This document shows positions 9,860 to 19,017 of a stretch of DNA of 64,000 nucleotides, piece by piece. The position numbers and the translations under genes were made by a program. Origin of the DNA: Dacryopinax spathularia (lineage: Eukaryota > Basidiomycota > Dacrymycetes > Dacrymycetales > Dacrymycetaceae). The first letter of the stretch is position 1. Each line of letters begins with the position of its first letter. Under the pieces are notes generated by a model. The model was not told the DNA's origin. It searched no databases and saw nothing but the letters and a program-made list of their open reading frames with translations. The stretch spans positions 124,001 to 188,000 of the forward strand of contig JBBPFI010000003.1 of assembly GCA_037974965.1 (NCBI GenBank), written 5' to 3'.

Positions 9860-12800
9860 TTACTCATCATCCCCGAGGGGGCCTTCCTCGGCGTCCTCTG
9901 GGAGGGGCTCGACGTCCGGGATAGCTCTCTCGATACGGTCGAGCTCCTCCTCCGACAAACCCGTCAGGGTTGTTACCGGAACTCGTGTGGTAGAACGCGC
10001 AGCATACGGGACCACTCGGAAAGCCGCGTAGGGCACCCTGGAAACCGCGCCCGAGATCTCGGACAACACATACGTTCCGCCAGGTTTTCGCCGTACAACC
10101 ACCATCGGACCAAGGTATCGTGGCTTTGTCTTCCTGTTCAGCTCCTTTTCCACTCTCGTGTTTCGGACAAGGGCCAACTGTCCAGGCTGTAAGTCGTGGT
10201 CGACTATGTTCCCTGCGAACCGTTTCGTAAAACGCGCAGCTGACTCTTTTCGCGCCTTGTAAACCTTCTCACTCAGTTCCGCCAGGTCCATTTCCCGTTT
10301 TGATAGCTGTTTCGCGCGAAAGGCGATCAGGTCCGTTTCCTCGGCCGGGATGTCGGGAGGGTCGACCAAGTACGTAGCTTCCACAACGTCAAAGGGGAAA
10401 ATTGGCTCGACCCCGTGCACCATGAAGTACGGGGACAGACCAGTTGACCGGAGAATAGTAGTCCGTTCCGCCCACATCGTCGCGTGCACCATCTCCGGCC
10501 ACCTCTCTTCCTCCCCGCCGCATGCCTTGATCAGAGACTCCCTGAAATCAAAGTGCCGCCTTTCGACCACCCCGTTTGCTTGGGAGTTATATGGCGAAAT
10601 CGTTATGTGGGCGCACCCATACCGCTCAGCTAGCACCCGTCCAGCTAACAGGAACGAGCTGCCATTGTCGGTGACGATCTCGGATACCGTACCCCACCGG
10701 CATAACACCTCCTCGAACAGGAATCTCGCCAGAGATTCGGCGTCTTCTCGGACGAGCATTCGCCCCTCGCACCAGGAGGTGAGGGAACACCGGGCATGCA
10801 CGAACAACGAATACCGTAGCCTCCCTGTTCCCCACCTCGCTGGAGGCAACGACATCGTGTCTACGTAAACTTTCCCGAATAGCCGGTGGGGCTTGGGTAC
10901 AACAGGCGGTATGTGGATTCTGCGCGTTTGCCGGATCTGGCACTGGTGACATGTTCTGATATACCACTTAACATCCGTAAGTAGACCGGGCCACCAGAAT
11001 CTTTCGAGTAGCCGAGTCCGGACGGTGTAGACGCCTTTGTGTCCTAGCTCATCGTGCGCCTGCCGGAGGAGTCCCAGACGCCGGTTGCTTGGTACAACTA
11101 CTAGATGTCGTCCGTGTCGGTCGCGCCGCCACAGTCGGCCGTCCCTGACGAAGTAACTGGAGGCTCCCTTGACGAATTGTCGGAAACCGTTCTCATCTAC
11201 AGTGGCAGGGCGCGTTCCCTCCTCGAGGAACTTTTGTATTTCCACCAATCGGGCGTCTCGTCTTTTCCCTTTCGCCGACTGAGGAAGCGCGTCCGGTATT
11301 TCGGACGATTCCGCGGCCAAGAACACCGCTGTCCCGGGTAACTCCTTCCCCGTTTTCCCTCCCGGATCCGTGATAGCTTCCAGTGTGGGCGGGGGTCTTC
11401 TATTCTCCACTTCAAAAATAAAACCCATCGCCGTGTCCAGCCAGGCCTCCACTTCGTCCGACGATTCTTCGGCCGCGTCTTCGGGCGACGATTCCCGCCG
11501 CGAAAGACCGTCAGGCCCCTTGTGCTTTTCCGCCGGCACGTGTCGCAAAGTGAACTGGAAGAGATGTATTCCCGCTATCCACCTGTTTACCGCGGCATTT
11601 GGCTGGATATCCGGATTATTCAGCATTCCTTTGATGTACTTCGCATCCACTTCTACCGTGAGGTTCGACACGCCGATCAAATATAGCCTCGTCGCTTTCA
11701 ACGCGCGGAAGAGGCCGTATAATTCCAACTTCGCCTGCGAGTATCGCCGCTCCACATCCGACCACGGGATCGACCCGAATCGAGAGGGGTACCGACGCCG
11801 GCCGTCCTCTCCGACCTGATAAATCACAAAGCCTACCCCGATCACCGAAGAGTCCACAGCCAGGACTACCTCCCTCGCGCTAGCGTAATCGATCGGCCGC
11901 AACGCCGGGGAAGTACAGATCAGCCTCTTCAAGGCGTCCATCGCTGCCTGTTCTCGTTCCCCCCATTCGAAGTCGGCATCTTTCTTGGTAAGGTTCACCA
12001 GGGGCCTTGCGTGTATCGCAAAATCCTTTATAAAAATCCGAACTACCCCGGCCGTGCCCAAAAACCCGCGCACTTCCGTAACACTCTTGCACGGTGGCCA
12101 GTTGCGTATCTTGTCTACACGCGTCTCGTCGGGAACCCGCCCCTCATATGTACACTTATGGCCCAGGATGACCACTTCCGGGACACATATGTGTGATTTG
12201 AGACCAGATACCGTCGCCCCCGCATACTGTATCCGTTGCAGTATCCGATGTGCGGTTGCGCACGTCTCGAAGACAAACCGCCTTATCCGAGGGTTCTCCG
12301 GCAGACAGGCCGGCTTCCCGTCCGCGTCCTCGTATCGCGTCCTCGGGCCGGGGCATCCGATGTCGTCGATGAAGCACACAGCCGAATGTGGTATTTCTTC
12401 CCTTAACACGAACGAGACGTCGCCGTGAAGGATCTGTACCGAATTCGTCCACCCCATGGGCAGCGTTGTGAGCCGCAGCGCCCCCAAGGGAGACTGGAAC
12501 GCGGTAAGGTCGCGCGATTCCGGTGCCAGCTTCCGCTGGTCAAAAGCCACGTATAGGTCGAACATCGCATAAGCCGAGCGCCCGGCGAACGATTCGGCGA
12601 TTTGCTCAACCATGGGAGGGACCGCTGCATCCTTTATCGTTACCGAGTTAAGCTTTTGCAGGTCGTGAACGATCCGAAGAGACTTTCCGTCCTTCTTAAC
12701 CACGCAAAACCACCGGCTCCGGTAAGACGAGTTCGAAGGCTCGTAGACTCCAGTCGCTAGCTTGTCCTTCATTATCGCGCACACTTCGTCAAATATCCCC

Positions 12801-13642
12801 GGCGGTATCGGCATATTTCTCTCCGCCCAGGGGATGTGTTCGACCGTAGGTATGATCACCGGTTCGAAATATTCGTCGTTAAACGCCCCCCTTTCTTCCA
12901 CGCTGAACGCGAACGCCGATTCGTGCTCCGTCATTACCCACCCCACCAGCTTTACTTCTTCCTCCGTAAGGAAACCGTCCGCCCCCACCTTCAAGGAATC
13001 CCAGCGATCCTGCGTAACCCGACCCTTTGGCGCGAAATCGGGCGGATTCGTGGGTAGTTCCCGCATACCATCCAACGGATCGGACGGGAACCGGCGAACC
13101 ACCCGGAAATCTTCCGGCAACGTCGTTGCCACAGGTACTACCCTTTTGTGGACGGGCTTATATTTCTTTCCCGGTTTCGGCCTCCCATCCTTCTGGGCCA
13201 GATACACCCCGATTTTGGGGTCGAACTTAAAGAGACGCGTTATCGTCCGTGCCTTCAGGTATTCCTCTAATGGAGTCGACCCCATTTGGACAAACGGATT
13301 TAGTCGGGAGAATCCGACTGGCGAAAAGTATGAAAGAGAGACTGTTTTTGTGTTTGTTCGGGGTACCCCTTTTTCCGATGTTTTTCGATTTTCGATTTTC
13401 TCGGGCGACTCTTCGGACGGATATGCGGCCGGCCCTCCTCCTGCGTCTCTTACGGACGACGCTTCGGACTCGCCCCTCCCTAAAAATCCGCCAACACTTC
13501 TATACGGGGTTTCCCTGTCGAGTCTTTCGACCGTGCTTTTCGCTCTCGCGGGCGTGTCGGGACGGTGATCTGTCGGAAGTCTCGGTTCGGGTCCCGGATG
13601 GTGATGTGCTGTGTACCGTCTAACGCGTCCGTGGTGACGCAC
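9860..13642 (-). CDS. pol: Pol: reverse transcriptase, RNase H, integrase
   Basis: 1260 codons on the minus strand. RT lies at about residues 260-460 with DLYVAFDQRKLAPESRDLTA and the catalytic FIDDI (YxDD) motif near residue 422. RNase H of the Ty3 type follows (VVLAVDSSVIGVGFVIYQ, then LELYGLFRALK). The integrase has an HHCC zinc-binding motif (H...H...CHQC) near residue 900, a D-D-E core (YVDTMSLPP, VTDNGSSF, SQANGVVERRHF) and a GPY/F module (RYLGPMVVVRRKPGGTYVL). I see no chromodomain after it. The domain order RT-RH-IN places the element in Ty3/gypsy rather than copia. It looks whole. Downstream lies the 8-kb cargo segment instead of the LTR. Confidence 0.95.
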   Translation of the reverse strand: MRHHGRVRRYTAHHHPGPEPRLPTDHRPDTPARAKSTVERLDRETPYRSVGGFLGRGESEASSVRDAGGGPAAYPSEESPEKIENRKTSEKGVPRTNTKTVSLSYFSPVGFSRLNPFVQMGSTPLEEYLKARTITRLFKFDPKIGVYLAQKDGRPKPGKKYKPVHKRVVPVATTLPEDFRVVRRFPSDPLDGMRELPTNPPDFAPKGRVTQDRWDSLKVGADGFLTEEEVKLVGWVMTEHESAFAFSVEERGAFNDEYFEPVIIPTVEHIPWAERNMPIPPGIFDEVCAIMKDKLATGVYEPSNSSYRSRWFCVVKKDGKSLRIVHDLQKLNSVTIKDAAVPPMVEQIAESFAGRSAYAMFDLYVAFDQRKLAPESRDLTAFQSPLGALRLTTLPMGWTNSVQILHGDVSFVLREEIPHSAVCFIDDIGCPGPRTRYEDADGKPACLPENPRIRRFVFETCATAHRILQRIQYAGATVSGLKSHICVPEVVILGHKCTYEGRVPDETRVDKIRNWPPCKSVTEVRGFLGTAGVVRIFIKDFAIHARPLVNLTKKDADFEWGEREQAAMDALKRLICTSPALRPIDYASAREVVLAVDSSVIGVGFVIYQVGEDGRRRYPSRFGSIPWSDVERRYSQAKLELYGLFRALKATRLYLIGVSNLTVEVDAKYIKGMLNNPDIQPNAAVNRWIAGIHLFQFTLRHVPAEKHKGPDGLSRRESSPEDAAEESSDEVEAWLDTAMGFIFEVENRRPPPTLEAITDPGGKTGKELPGTAVFLAAESSEIPDALPQSAKGKRRDARLVEIQKFLEEGTRPATVDENGFRQFVKGASSYFVRDGRLWRRDRHGRHLVVVPSNRRLGLLRQAHDELGHKGVYTVRTRLLERFWWPGLLTDVKWYIRTCHQCQIRQTRRIHIPPVVPKPHRLFGKVYVDTMSLPPARWGTGRLRYSLFVHARCSLTSWCEGRMLVREDAESLARFLFEEVLCRWGTVSEIVTDNGSSFLLAGRVLAERYGCAHITISPYNSQANGVVERRHFDFRESLIKACGGEEERWPEMVHATMWAERTTILRSTGLSPYFMVHGVEPIFPFDVVEATYLVDPPDIPAEETDLIAFRAKQLSKREMDLAELSEKVYKARKESAARFTKRFAGNIVDHDLQPGQLALVRNTRVEKELNRKTKPRYLGPMVVVRRKPGGTYVLSEISGAVSRVPYAAFRVVPYAARSTTRVPVTTLTGLSEEELDRIERAIPDVEPLPEDAEEGPLGDDE

Positions 13643-16080
13643 GACGTGAGGACAAAGAACGGCCGGCCCAGAAGCATTTCGAAAGGCGCCTCATTCACGA
13701 CCTGGATCTGGAGATAGACTTTTACTCCACCCACCGTCACTTCTACATTCTCCAAGAGCCCGGCCGTCTTCACCAAGTCGCCGGCGGCGCCTTCCATGAT
13801 CCACTGTTTATCGGTGACCAGTGGCAACTTCATTTCTTCCCACAGGTCCCACCGGAGGGCGCACACCTGCGCCCCCTGGTCTAATATAGCCGTCACATCG
13901 AGTAAACCCGCGATATTCACTTCCACCGTTCGAAGGGGCAACGAGTCTTGGGCGACGACCACTTTTCTGCGTTTCCCGTCCTCCGGGGGATCTCCAACGA
14001 GGTACATGTTGTGATATTCCGCTGTCTCCGCAGGTGCCTCTTCGAGTTCGAACTGGTGGGCGGTGGCCACTGGAACACGTCGGGTCGTCACGAGATCCTT
14101 TATCCTCCTCCGGATGTCCGGCGCGAGCGCTAGCAGCTCCTCCTGCGTCACTACAATGCTAGCTGCCAGAGACTTCTCTAACACCTTCGAGATTATCCCC
14201 GGGTTTTCTACCGGCGTCTGAATTTTGTATTGGGCGGCCGACCCTCCTTCCTCCTTTTCAGCTCGTTGTCCAGCCGGTTTACCGGGCGGTTCACGTGCGG
14301 CGGCCGGCCGGTTGCCGCCCGGCATTTCCTCAATTGTCGCTCGCGTGGGACCTTGCCTCGTAGGCTGAGTAAGTACCACCTCAGGCACCAGCCTGGTGGC
14401 GGGATTGGTCGGTCTACCAGTCCCCCGCCTCGTGTCTCCCGGAGCCTTTCGGGTTTCCGTCACGCCCTCTCCTTGTCGCCGGCGTTTGTCCTCCACCACT
14501 CGCCTTCTCTCGTTTACCAATACCGTCAACCTTTCCAACTCCAGTTCGTCCTCGTCCTCCGCTATTTTCCCCGTTGCTCCAAAGTTGAAAACCGACTTCG
14601 GCTCGTCAACGTCGACATCCAGCACGTATCCTTCGGCGAGTTCGGTAACTTCATATAAGTTAACGGACGCCACCGACGTCTCTTTGCGCTGTTGTTCCTT
14701 CTGCGCCGCTCGTTGTTCCCACGCGGCATCGATCTTGTCCTTGAACGTCTCTCCGTACCCCCGAATCACCGGCGACCCGTCGGGGTAAGCGATGTGCCCG
14801 GCGGTGTTCCTCACGCACCGTCCCTCCCTCATATACGTATCGGCCACTTGGCAGAACTGGATCCGATGACCCGGTCCTCCGCAGAAGTAGCATATGAGGG
14901 TCATGTGCGGGGGCGGGGCTCGCATTTGCCCGGCGCCTCCTCCCGCCATGTTCCCGGACGGACTCTCGAACCCGCCACGCGGCGGCTCGACGAAGCTCGG
15001 CCTACCTGGCTGGTAGCCACCCGTAGCGTACCGTCCCTGCCCCATCGACTGCCCCACGCCCGTCTGGCCAGAGGGTACCAGAACCGCCAGCAGTTCTTCG
15101 ATTCGTTTCATTCGTTGATCCAGAGCCGTCGGTACCTCCTGTACTTCGGTCTTCACCCGAGTCCCGGCCGTTTTGTCGGACGTAGGTTCCGTCGGGTACG
15201 CTCCCCTCAACTCCGGCACCACCGCCGCACCCGAGCCGTTCAGCAAAAACTCCGCCGCGTCGCGAACATCTTTCCACGAATACGGGTCGTCCAGCGGCTG
15301 AGCCGGTTTCACGATCATGAGGCGATTGAGTAGAAGCGGACGGAACTTCGGGTCGAACCCACGCATGAATGCCTGATTGATTTCTCTGTCCGAAATCTTC
15401 TTGCTGGCCGCTAGGAAGTTCGCAATCGGCAGAAACTCCCTGCAGTATTCCCCGAGTTGATCTCGAGAAGACCCCCACCTTATGTTTCGACCCTCGGTGA
15501 CCCGCTCTAGGTCGTCCAAGCGGTAACGCCGATCCCGGTCCGCGCCCGGATACAGGCTCATGACCTCCTTCTTGAAGGCGAGATAGTCTGGCGCCTCTGC
15601 CTGTGCCGTCGACAACGTCTCCCAGACCTCTGCAGTCTGCGGGTCGAGATATAACGTCGCATATTCGATTTTTTGACCGTCATTCAGCCCGGCCGGTTCC
15701 GCTAAGAGTTCGAGGTCCTTAAAATAACGAGAGAGCCCCAGCGCCGTACCGTCGAACTTCGGCGCCGAGGGACTGTTCCGCGTCGGCATAGGGGTGGCCA
15801 TCGTCGCCCGACTTCCAGACGACAAGACAGTTCTCGGCGAAAGATCGGACGAATAGTTGTCAGGTCCCGAAGGTGACGCTGAAGAGTCCGTGTGTTCAGG
15901 CACCGGGAAACGGTACACCTCCCAAGACGAGGTGGAACCGGCAGAGACTGCGCGTGGTGACCGTGTTTCTCCTGTTGACGCCGTGGCCACAACTCCTTGC
16001 ACGCGCTTAGGGATCCTGGAGATTCCCGCAGAGACGCTATCCCCTGTCGCCCGTCTGCCAGGTTCCCTAGCTTGAACCAC
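13480..16080 (-). CDS. gag: Gag with zinc knuckle and aspartic protease
   Basis: 866 codons on the minus strand, starting 125 nt downstream of the primer-binding site. The N-terminal part resembles a Ty3-type Gag capsid region (helical, with FKKEVMSLYPGADRDRRYRL near residue 160). A CCHC zinc knuckle, CYFCGGPGHRIQFC, is near residue 395. After a long charged and disordered linker comes a retropepsin-like domain around residues 730-830 (TAILDQGAQVCALRW and later PFEMLLGRPFF). The frame overlaps pol by about 160 nt and pol lies in the -1 frame, as in Ty3-like elements that use programmed frameshifting. It looks whole. Confidence 0.9.
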   Translation of the reverse strand: MVQAREPGRRATGDSVSAGISRIPKRVQGVVATASTGETRSPRAVSAGSTSSWEVYRFPVPEHTDSSASPSGPDNYSSDLSPRTVLSSGSRATMATPMPTRNSPSAPKFDGTALGLSRYFKDLELLAEPAGLNDGQKIEYATLYLDPQTAEVWETLSTAQAEAPDYLAFKKEVMSLYPGADRDRRYRLDDLERVTEGRNIRWGSSRDQLGEYCREFLPIANFLAASKKISDREINQAFMRGFDPKFRPLLLNRLMIVKPAQPLDDPYSWKDVRDAAEFLLNGSGAAVVPELRGAYPTEPTSDKTAGTRVKTEVQEVPTALDQRMKRIEELLAVLVPSGQTGVGQSMGQGRYATGGYQPGRPSFVEPPRGGFESPSGNMAGGGAGQMRAPPPHMTLICYFCGGPGHRIQFCQVADTYMREGRCVRNTAGHIAYPDGSPVIRGYGETFKDKIDAAWEQRAAQKEQQRKETSVASVNLYEVTELAEGYVLDVDVDEPKSVFNFGATGKIAEDEDELELERLTVLVNERRRVVEDKRRRQGEGVTETRKAPGDTRRGTGRPTNPATRLVPEVVLTQPTRQGPTRATIEEMPGGNRPAAAREPPGKPAGQRAEKEEGGSAAQYKIQTPVENPGIISKVLEKSLAASIVVTQEELLALAPDIRRRIKDLVTTRRVPVATAHQFELEEAPAETAEYHNMYLVGDPPEDGKRRKVVVAQDSLPLRTVEVNIAGLLDVTAILDQGAQVCALRWDLWEEMKLPLVTDKQWIMEGAAGDLVKTAGLLENVEVTVGGVKVYLQIQVVNEAPFEMLLGRPFFVLTSCVTTDALDGTQHITIRDPNRDFRQITVPTRPRERKARSKDSTGKPRIEVLADF

Positions 16081-16204
16081 TCGACCAGAACGTAACGTTC
16101 TGTTGCTGCGCTCCGTCTTCGGGCGAACCCAGAGGCGACGTAGGTCGACTCAGTCCTTGAGTCGTGGTGGCGATTACCACAACTAACTCGAGCACTTTCA
16201 GACC

Positions 16205-16221
16205 CCTCGCGTTGGGCTCCA
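16205..16221 (-). other. Primer-binding site, tRNA-Lys-like
   Basis: On the minus strand, four bases after the 5' LTR, the sequence TGGAGCCCAACGCGAGG begins with TGG, as expected for the complement of a tRNA 3' CCA end. The implied tRNA end (GTTGGGCTCCA) resembles a lysine tRNA acceptor arm. The match to a particular tRNA of this organism was not checked. Confidence 0.65.
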
Positions 16222-16225
16222 AATT

Positions 16226-16668
16226 TGTGCGACCTTCTTCCCTTCTAAGGCGAGTGCAACTCTCGGGTAGTGGTCGAGGTTGGAGGGGTTGGTGTCCGAC
16301 CCGGAAAGGGGCGATCTGGTAGTTCGGGAAGGGTGGGGGAATTGGGAGCAGGAAGGAGGATCAACAAGGACGATTTGACGAACGGTACGCGGGCGGGAAA
16401 TCGGACGAAGACGCGGAGCTGGGGCTAACTAATTGGATGGTGGTCGAGGATCGAAACGCGGCCACGAGCCGCATAGCTGTACAGTTTGTACTTCTAGGTA
16501 AACGGAACCCTCCTTTTCCCGTGTGGAGCGGTTTCCCCCGACCCTTCCGCGAATCCCCGTCCGGCACCCGGGATCGATATACCGGAGCCGGCCGGAATCC
16601 TGCCGGCGAACAGGCCGGTACCGGGCCTCGCTGAGTCATCCGCACCTAGGCGCTTACGAAGCCGCACA
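16226..16668 (-). repeat. 5' LTR of the Ty3 element
   Basis: 443 bp, the second copy of the terminal repeat. It is followed on the minus strand by AATT and then the primer-binding site, which fixes it as the 5' LTR. The near-identity with the other LTR indicates a very recent insertion. Confidence 0.95.
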
Positions 16669-16672
16669 GCGC
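16669..16672. repeat. 4-bp target-site duplication GCGC
   Basis: GCGC directly follows the right LTR and is also directly before the left LTR (941-944). Ty3/gypsy integrases typically give 4-6-bp duplications. The site lies inside the ORF of the older element. Confidence 0.7.
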
Positions 16673-16869
16673 ACATCGAGCGGTTCGGGGACGGCCATAC
16701 GCCTGCCCCGGCACCTCCTCCTGCTCCTGCTCCGGCACCTCCTACGTCGGTGCCGGCTCTACCGGCCATGGACCCAGTCCGTGATTGGGCGGAACACCCA
16801 GCGCCGGGTGCCCCGGATCCCGACGATATCTGGGATCCGCGCAACCCCGACCCGGCACCCGAGTACTGA
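16669..16869 (+). CDS. C-terminal tail of the interrupted older ORF
   Basis: About 66 codons of Pro/Ala-rich sequence, ending in a Trp/Asp/Pro-rich stretch and a TGA at 16867-16869. It starts directly after the 3' end of the young element's LTR. The composition matches the ORF at 14-944, which is why both are taken as two sides of one insertion. It is followed within 100 bases by a purine tract and an LTR. No domain is recognisable. Confidence 0.4.
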   Translation, partial: AHIERFGDGHTPAPAPPPAPAPAPPTSVPALPAMDPVRDWAEHPAPGAPDPDDIWDPRNPDPAPEY

Positions 16870-16968
16870 TTGACCCGTGCTTCGGCACAGCCTTGCTTCC
16901 TCTTAGCGCTGCCTTATGCAGCGATGGCTCTAGTAAATAGAGGTATACCTCCCTCTAGTTGGGGGGAG

Positions 16969-17146
16969 TGTAAGGGACTACCCTTAGTAATCAACCTGCC
17001 GTAAGCAGGTTGAGGTTTATCTCGTGCCTCTAGGGCACGCGTGGTTTTCCCACGTCTTCTTTCCTACACCCTGTCGTAGGCAGAATCAATACATTGGTTC
17101 TGCGTACTACGGTGTAGATACACCGAAGAGTCTAACGACTCTTACA
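16969..17146 (+). repeat. LTR of the older element
   Basis: About 178 bp with TGTAAG at the left end and CTTACA at the right end, a perfect 6-bp inverted terminal pair, preceded by the G-rich tract at 16961-16968. It lies 70 bp from the stop codon of the neighbouring F-box-like gene. Its partner LTR is not in the window, so target duplication and age cannot be judged. It could also be read as part of a solo LTR. Confidence 0.5.
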
Positions 17147-17215
17147 CAGGGACAACAAAGCGGGGAGCAGGTCTACCGTCTACGCCGCTTGGGGATGAAA
17201 TGTTGCAGAGATGTT

Positions 17216-18805
17216 TCACAGATTGTATTGAGCACTCATTACGGAGTCCTCAGGTACATACAAGCTCTCCTCCTGTTTGGCCCAAACTATTTCTGCAATA
17301 GTATTTTGAACGTCTCGGGCGAACTCACCACGAGTAGTGATGTTTATCTGCCGTCCTTCGAAGAGGGTGCTCAGGAACAACGCTACCTCAGCTCCCGTCG
17401 TCCTTGAAGTATACAAGCATTTTAGAATATCCAGCTCTATCGGATCCTGTGATTTAAGCATGTCTGGAGGAAGCGTAGGATATGCCGGGCATGAGGTGTG
17501 TGGCCATATGATGCAGTCGGTTTCGATCTTCTGGATCATCGGACAGCGAAGAGCGAGCTCATGGACAGCATCCAAGCTGGCGCTGTCCCGTTCGTCTAGG
17601 ATATCGAGGATCCTTTCTTGGCTCACCCGGCCTCGAAATGCATTAATCGATATGGATCGGAGCATCGGCCAAGCCATTGCCGCCTTGTTCAGATTGAACT
17701 TCATGCATGTTATGTTGGGTGGATCCAATTGGTCCAAGACAAGCTCGAAATGCGTCATCGCCCGACACGAGTACAGTGGCGAGAAGTCGACTTCACCCAA
17801 GTTCGCATCGTCATAGCGGAGCACGATGCGGACTTCGGATATAGTCTTTTCTGACTGAGCAATCAGGGAGCAGAGTTGGTGGATGTTCAAGTCACGGGAG
17901 CTGGTTACTGATAAGTCAAACTTTTGCAGGGTCGTCATCTTCGACATCACTGCCAAGAGAAATGTTTGCTCGTAGAAAGTGTCGCAGACGAACTCCTCCA
18001 GACATGGGAAATCGGGCAGATGGGGATAGTCAACCTGGCCCGAAGGAGGCGGAGCTTCCCAGGGAACAAGCGTGAGGACCTTGAGATGAGGTAGCGCTAT
18101 AGCAGCTGAGACGACCGCAGCTGAACTGAGAAAGCTTCCGGTGCAGATCTCCGTCAGGTGTGGGTTCCATCTGAATATTTCTTCTAATGCATGGGCACGA
18201 CGTCCATCGAAACGGAAGGCGATGGTTGTAGTGTCCTTGAAACGGCTTAAACTGTGGATATCGCGGATCTTGTTGTACAGCGGAGCGAAAGTCGTTGACC
18301 AATCGGACCAGTGCAGCGCTCCGCGACAGTCGAGGATGTCGACATGTCGAAGAGACGGCCCCGACACGAGCAGCGCCGCAAGCGCCACCAGTTCGACCGA
18401 GGCGAGCCGCGTTCTCAAGGACTCCAAATGAGGAAATGGCGTTCCCTGGTGGCTCGAAAGGAGCTTGAGCAGGCGTCGAACGAGGCGTTCCTCTTTCTTC
18501 GCAACGATCAGAGACAAGTCCCGGATGTGGGCTGTGTACATCTCAAATCGTTCTCGCGCCTTGCGCATAGATTAGCAGGACGACAATGTTAGATGTATTC
18601 ATTGGCTCACAACATCGGCGTCCGTGTCAAACGGCAGGCAGCTCATCAACCGGAATAAGTCGGTCGCCCCTGCTGAATGCCAGGCAGCGCGTATCCCCAA
18701 TGCGTAGCATCTGCGGCTGCAGCGAAGGAACCCCCGGCGTTGGGGCAAGTCGGCATGCTGCAGAATGCCCTCGACAAGTTCCTGTATGTGCCAAAGAGCA
18801 CGCAT
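17216..18805 (-). CDS. F-box/LRR-like protein
   Basis: Two exons (18805-18611 and 18559-17216) with one 51-bp intron ending in CTAAT...AG; 512 residues. The N-terminus (ALWHIQELVEGILQHADLPQRRGFLRCSRRCYALG) has the pattern of a divergent F-box: Leu-rich helices and a Cys/Arg-rich last helix. The rest has irregular leucine-rich strands (LRHVDILDC, LPHLKVLTLVP, LEEFVCDTF), as in fungal F-box proteins that select SCF ubiquitin-ligase substrates. Two further genes of this general type lie at 50291-52128 and 58802-60567, but this one is distant from them. Its stop lies only 70 bp from the older element's LTR, so its 3' UTR probably runs into transposon sequence. The F-box call is by pattern and moderate in certainty. 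Confidence 0.75.
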
Positions 18806-19017
18806 CCGAGATATGGTACTCTGAATGACCCAGACTAGCGGTGGGAGTATTGACAGGATTAGTGTGAAGGAGTAAAAAACACACAGCCCCGCGCGCGACC
18901 GCCAATTCAATCGGATCACGTGTTTGCGATTCTGTGAAGTTACGACTCTATTCGATACAGCCCTACATCTCCTCGTCTCTAACGACGCACCAAACAACCA
19001 TTGCTCTCACACCCTAC

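Larger units (their letters stand above)
945..16668 (-). mobile_element. Giant Ty3/gypsy LTR retrotransposon with antisense cargo
   Basis: A 15,724-bp element bounded by two 443-bp direct repeats with TGTGCG...CGCACA ends and flanked by the 4-bp duplication GCGC (941-944 and 16669-16672). Read on the minus strand, the order is 5' LTR (16226-16668), primer-binding site (16205-16221), gag with zinc knuckle and protease (16080-13480), pol with RT, RNase H and integrase (13642-9860), an extra 8-kb segment, then the 3' LTR (1387-945). Ty3 elements of fungi are usually 5-8 kb. The extra length here is two plus-strand genes and a host-gene fragment. The element looks whole, with no obvious breaks in gag or pol. 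The LTRs differ at a single position, so insertion was recent. Confidence 0.93.
1..17146 (+). mobile_element. Older LTR element, 3' part, interrupted by a younger element
   Basis: What is seen: an open frame runs from the left edge of the window to 944. It is cut there by the Ty3 element, and the same element's sequence resumes at 16669. A stop follows at 16867-16869, then a G-rich tract (16961-16968), then a 178-bp LTR-like sequence with TGTAAG/CTTACA ends (16969-17146). The order ORF, purine tract, LTR is that of the 3' end of an LTR retrotransposon, and its 5' half must lie upstream of the window. The ORF shows no reverse transcriptase, RNase H or integrase motif, so the element may be non-autonomous or of an unusual layout. 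It is broken by one large insertion in the part that is visible. Family assignment is open. Confidence 0.55.
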
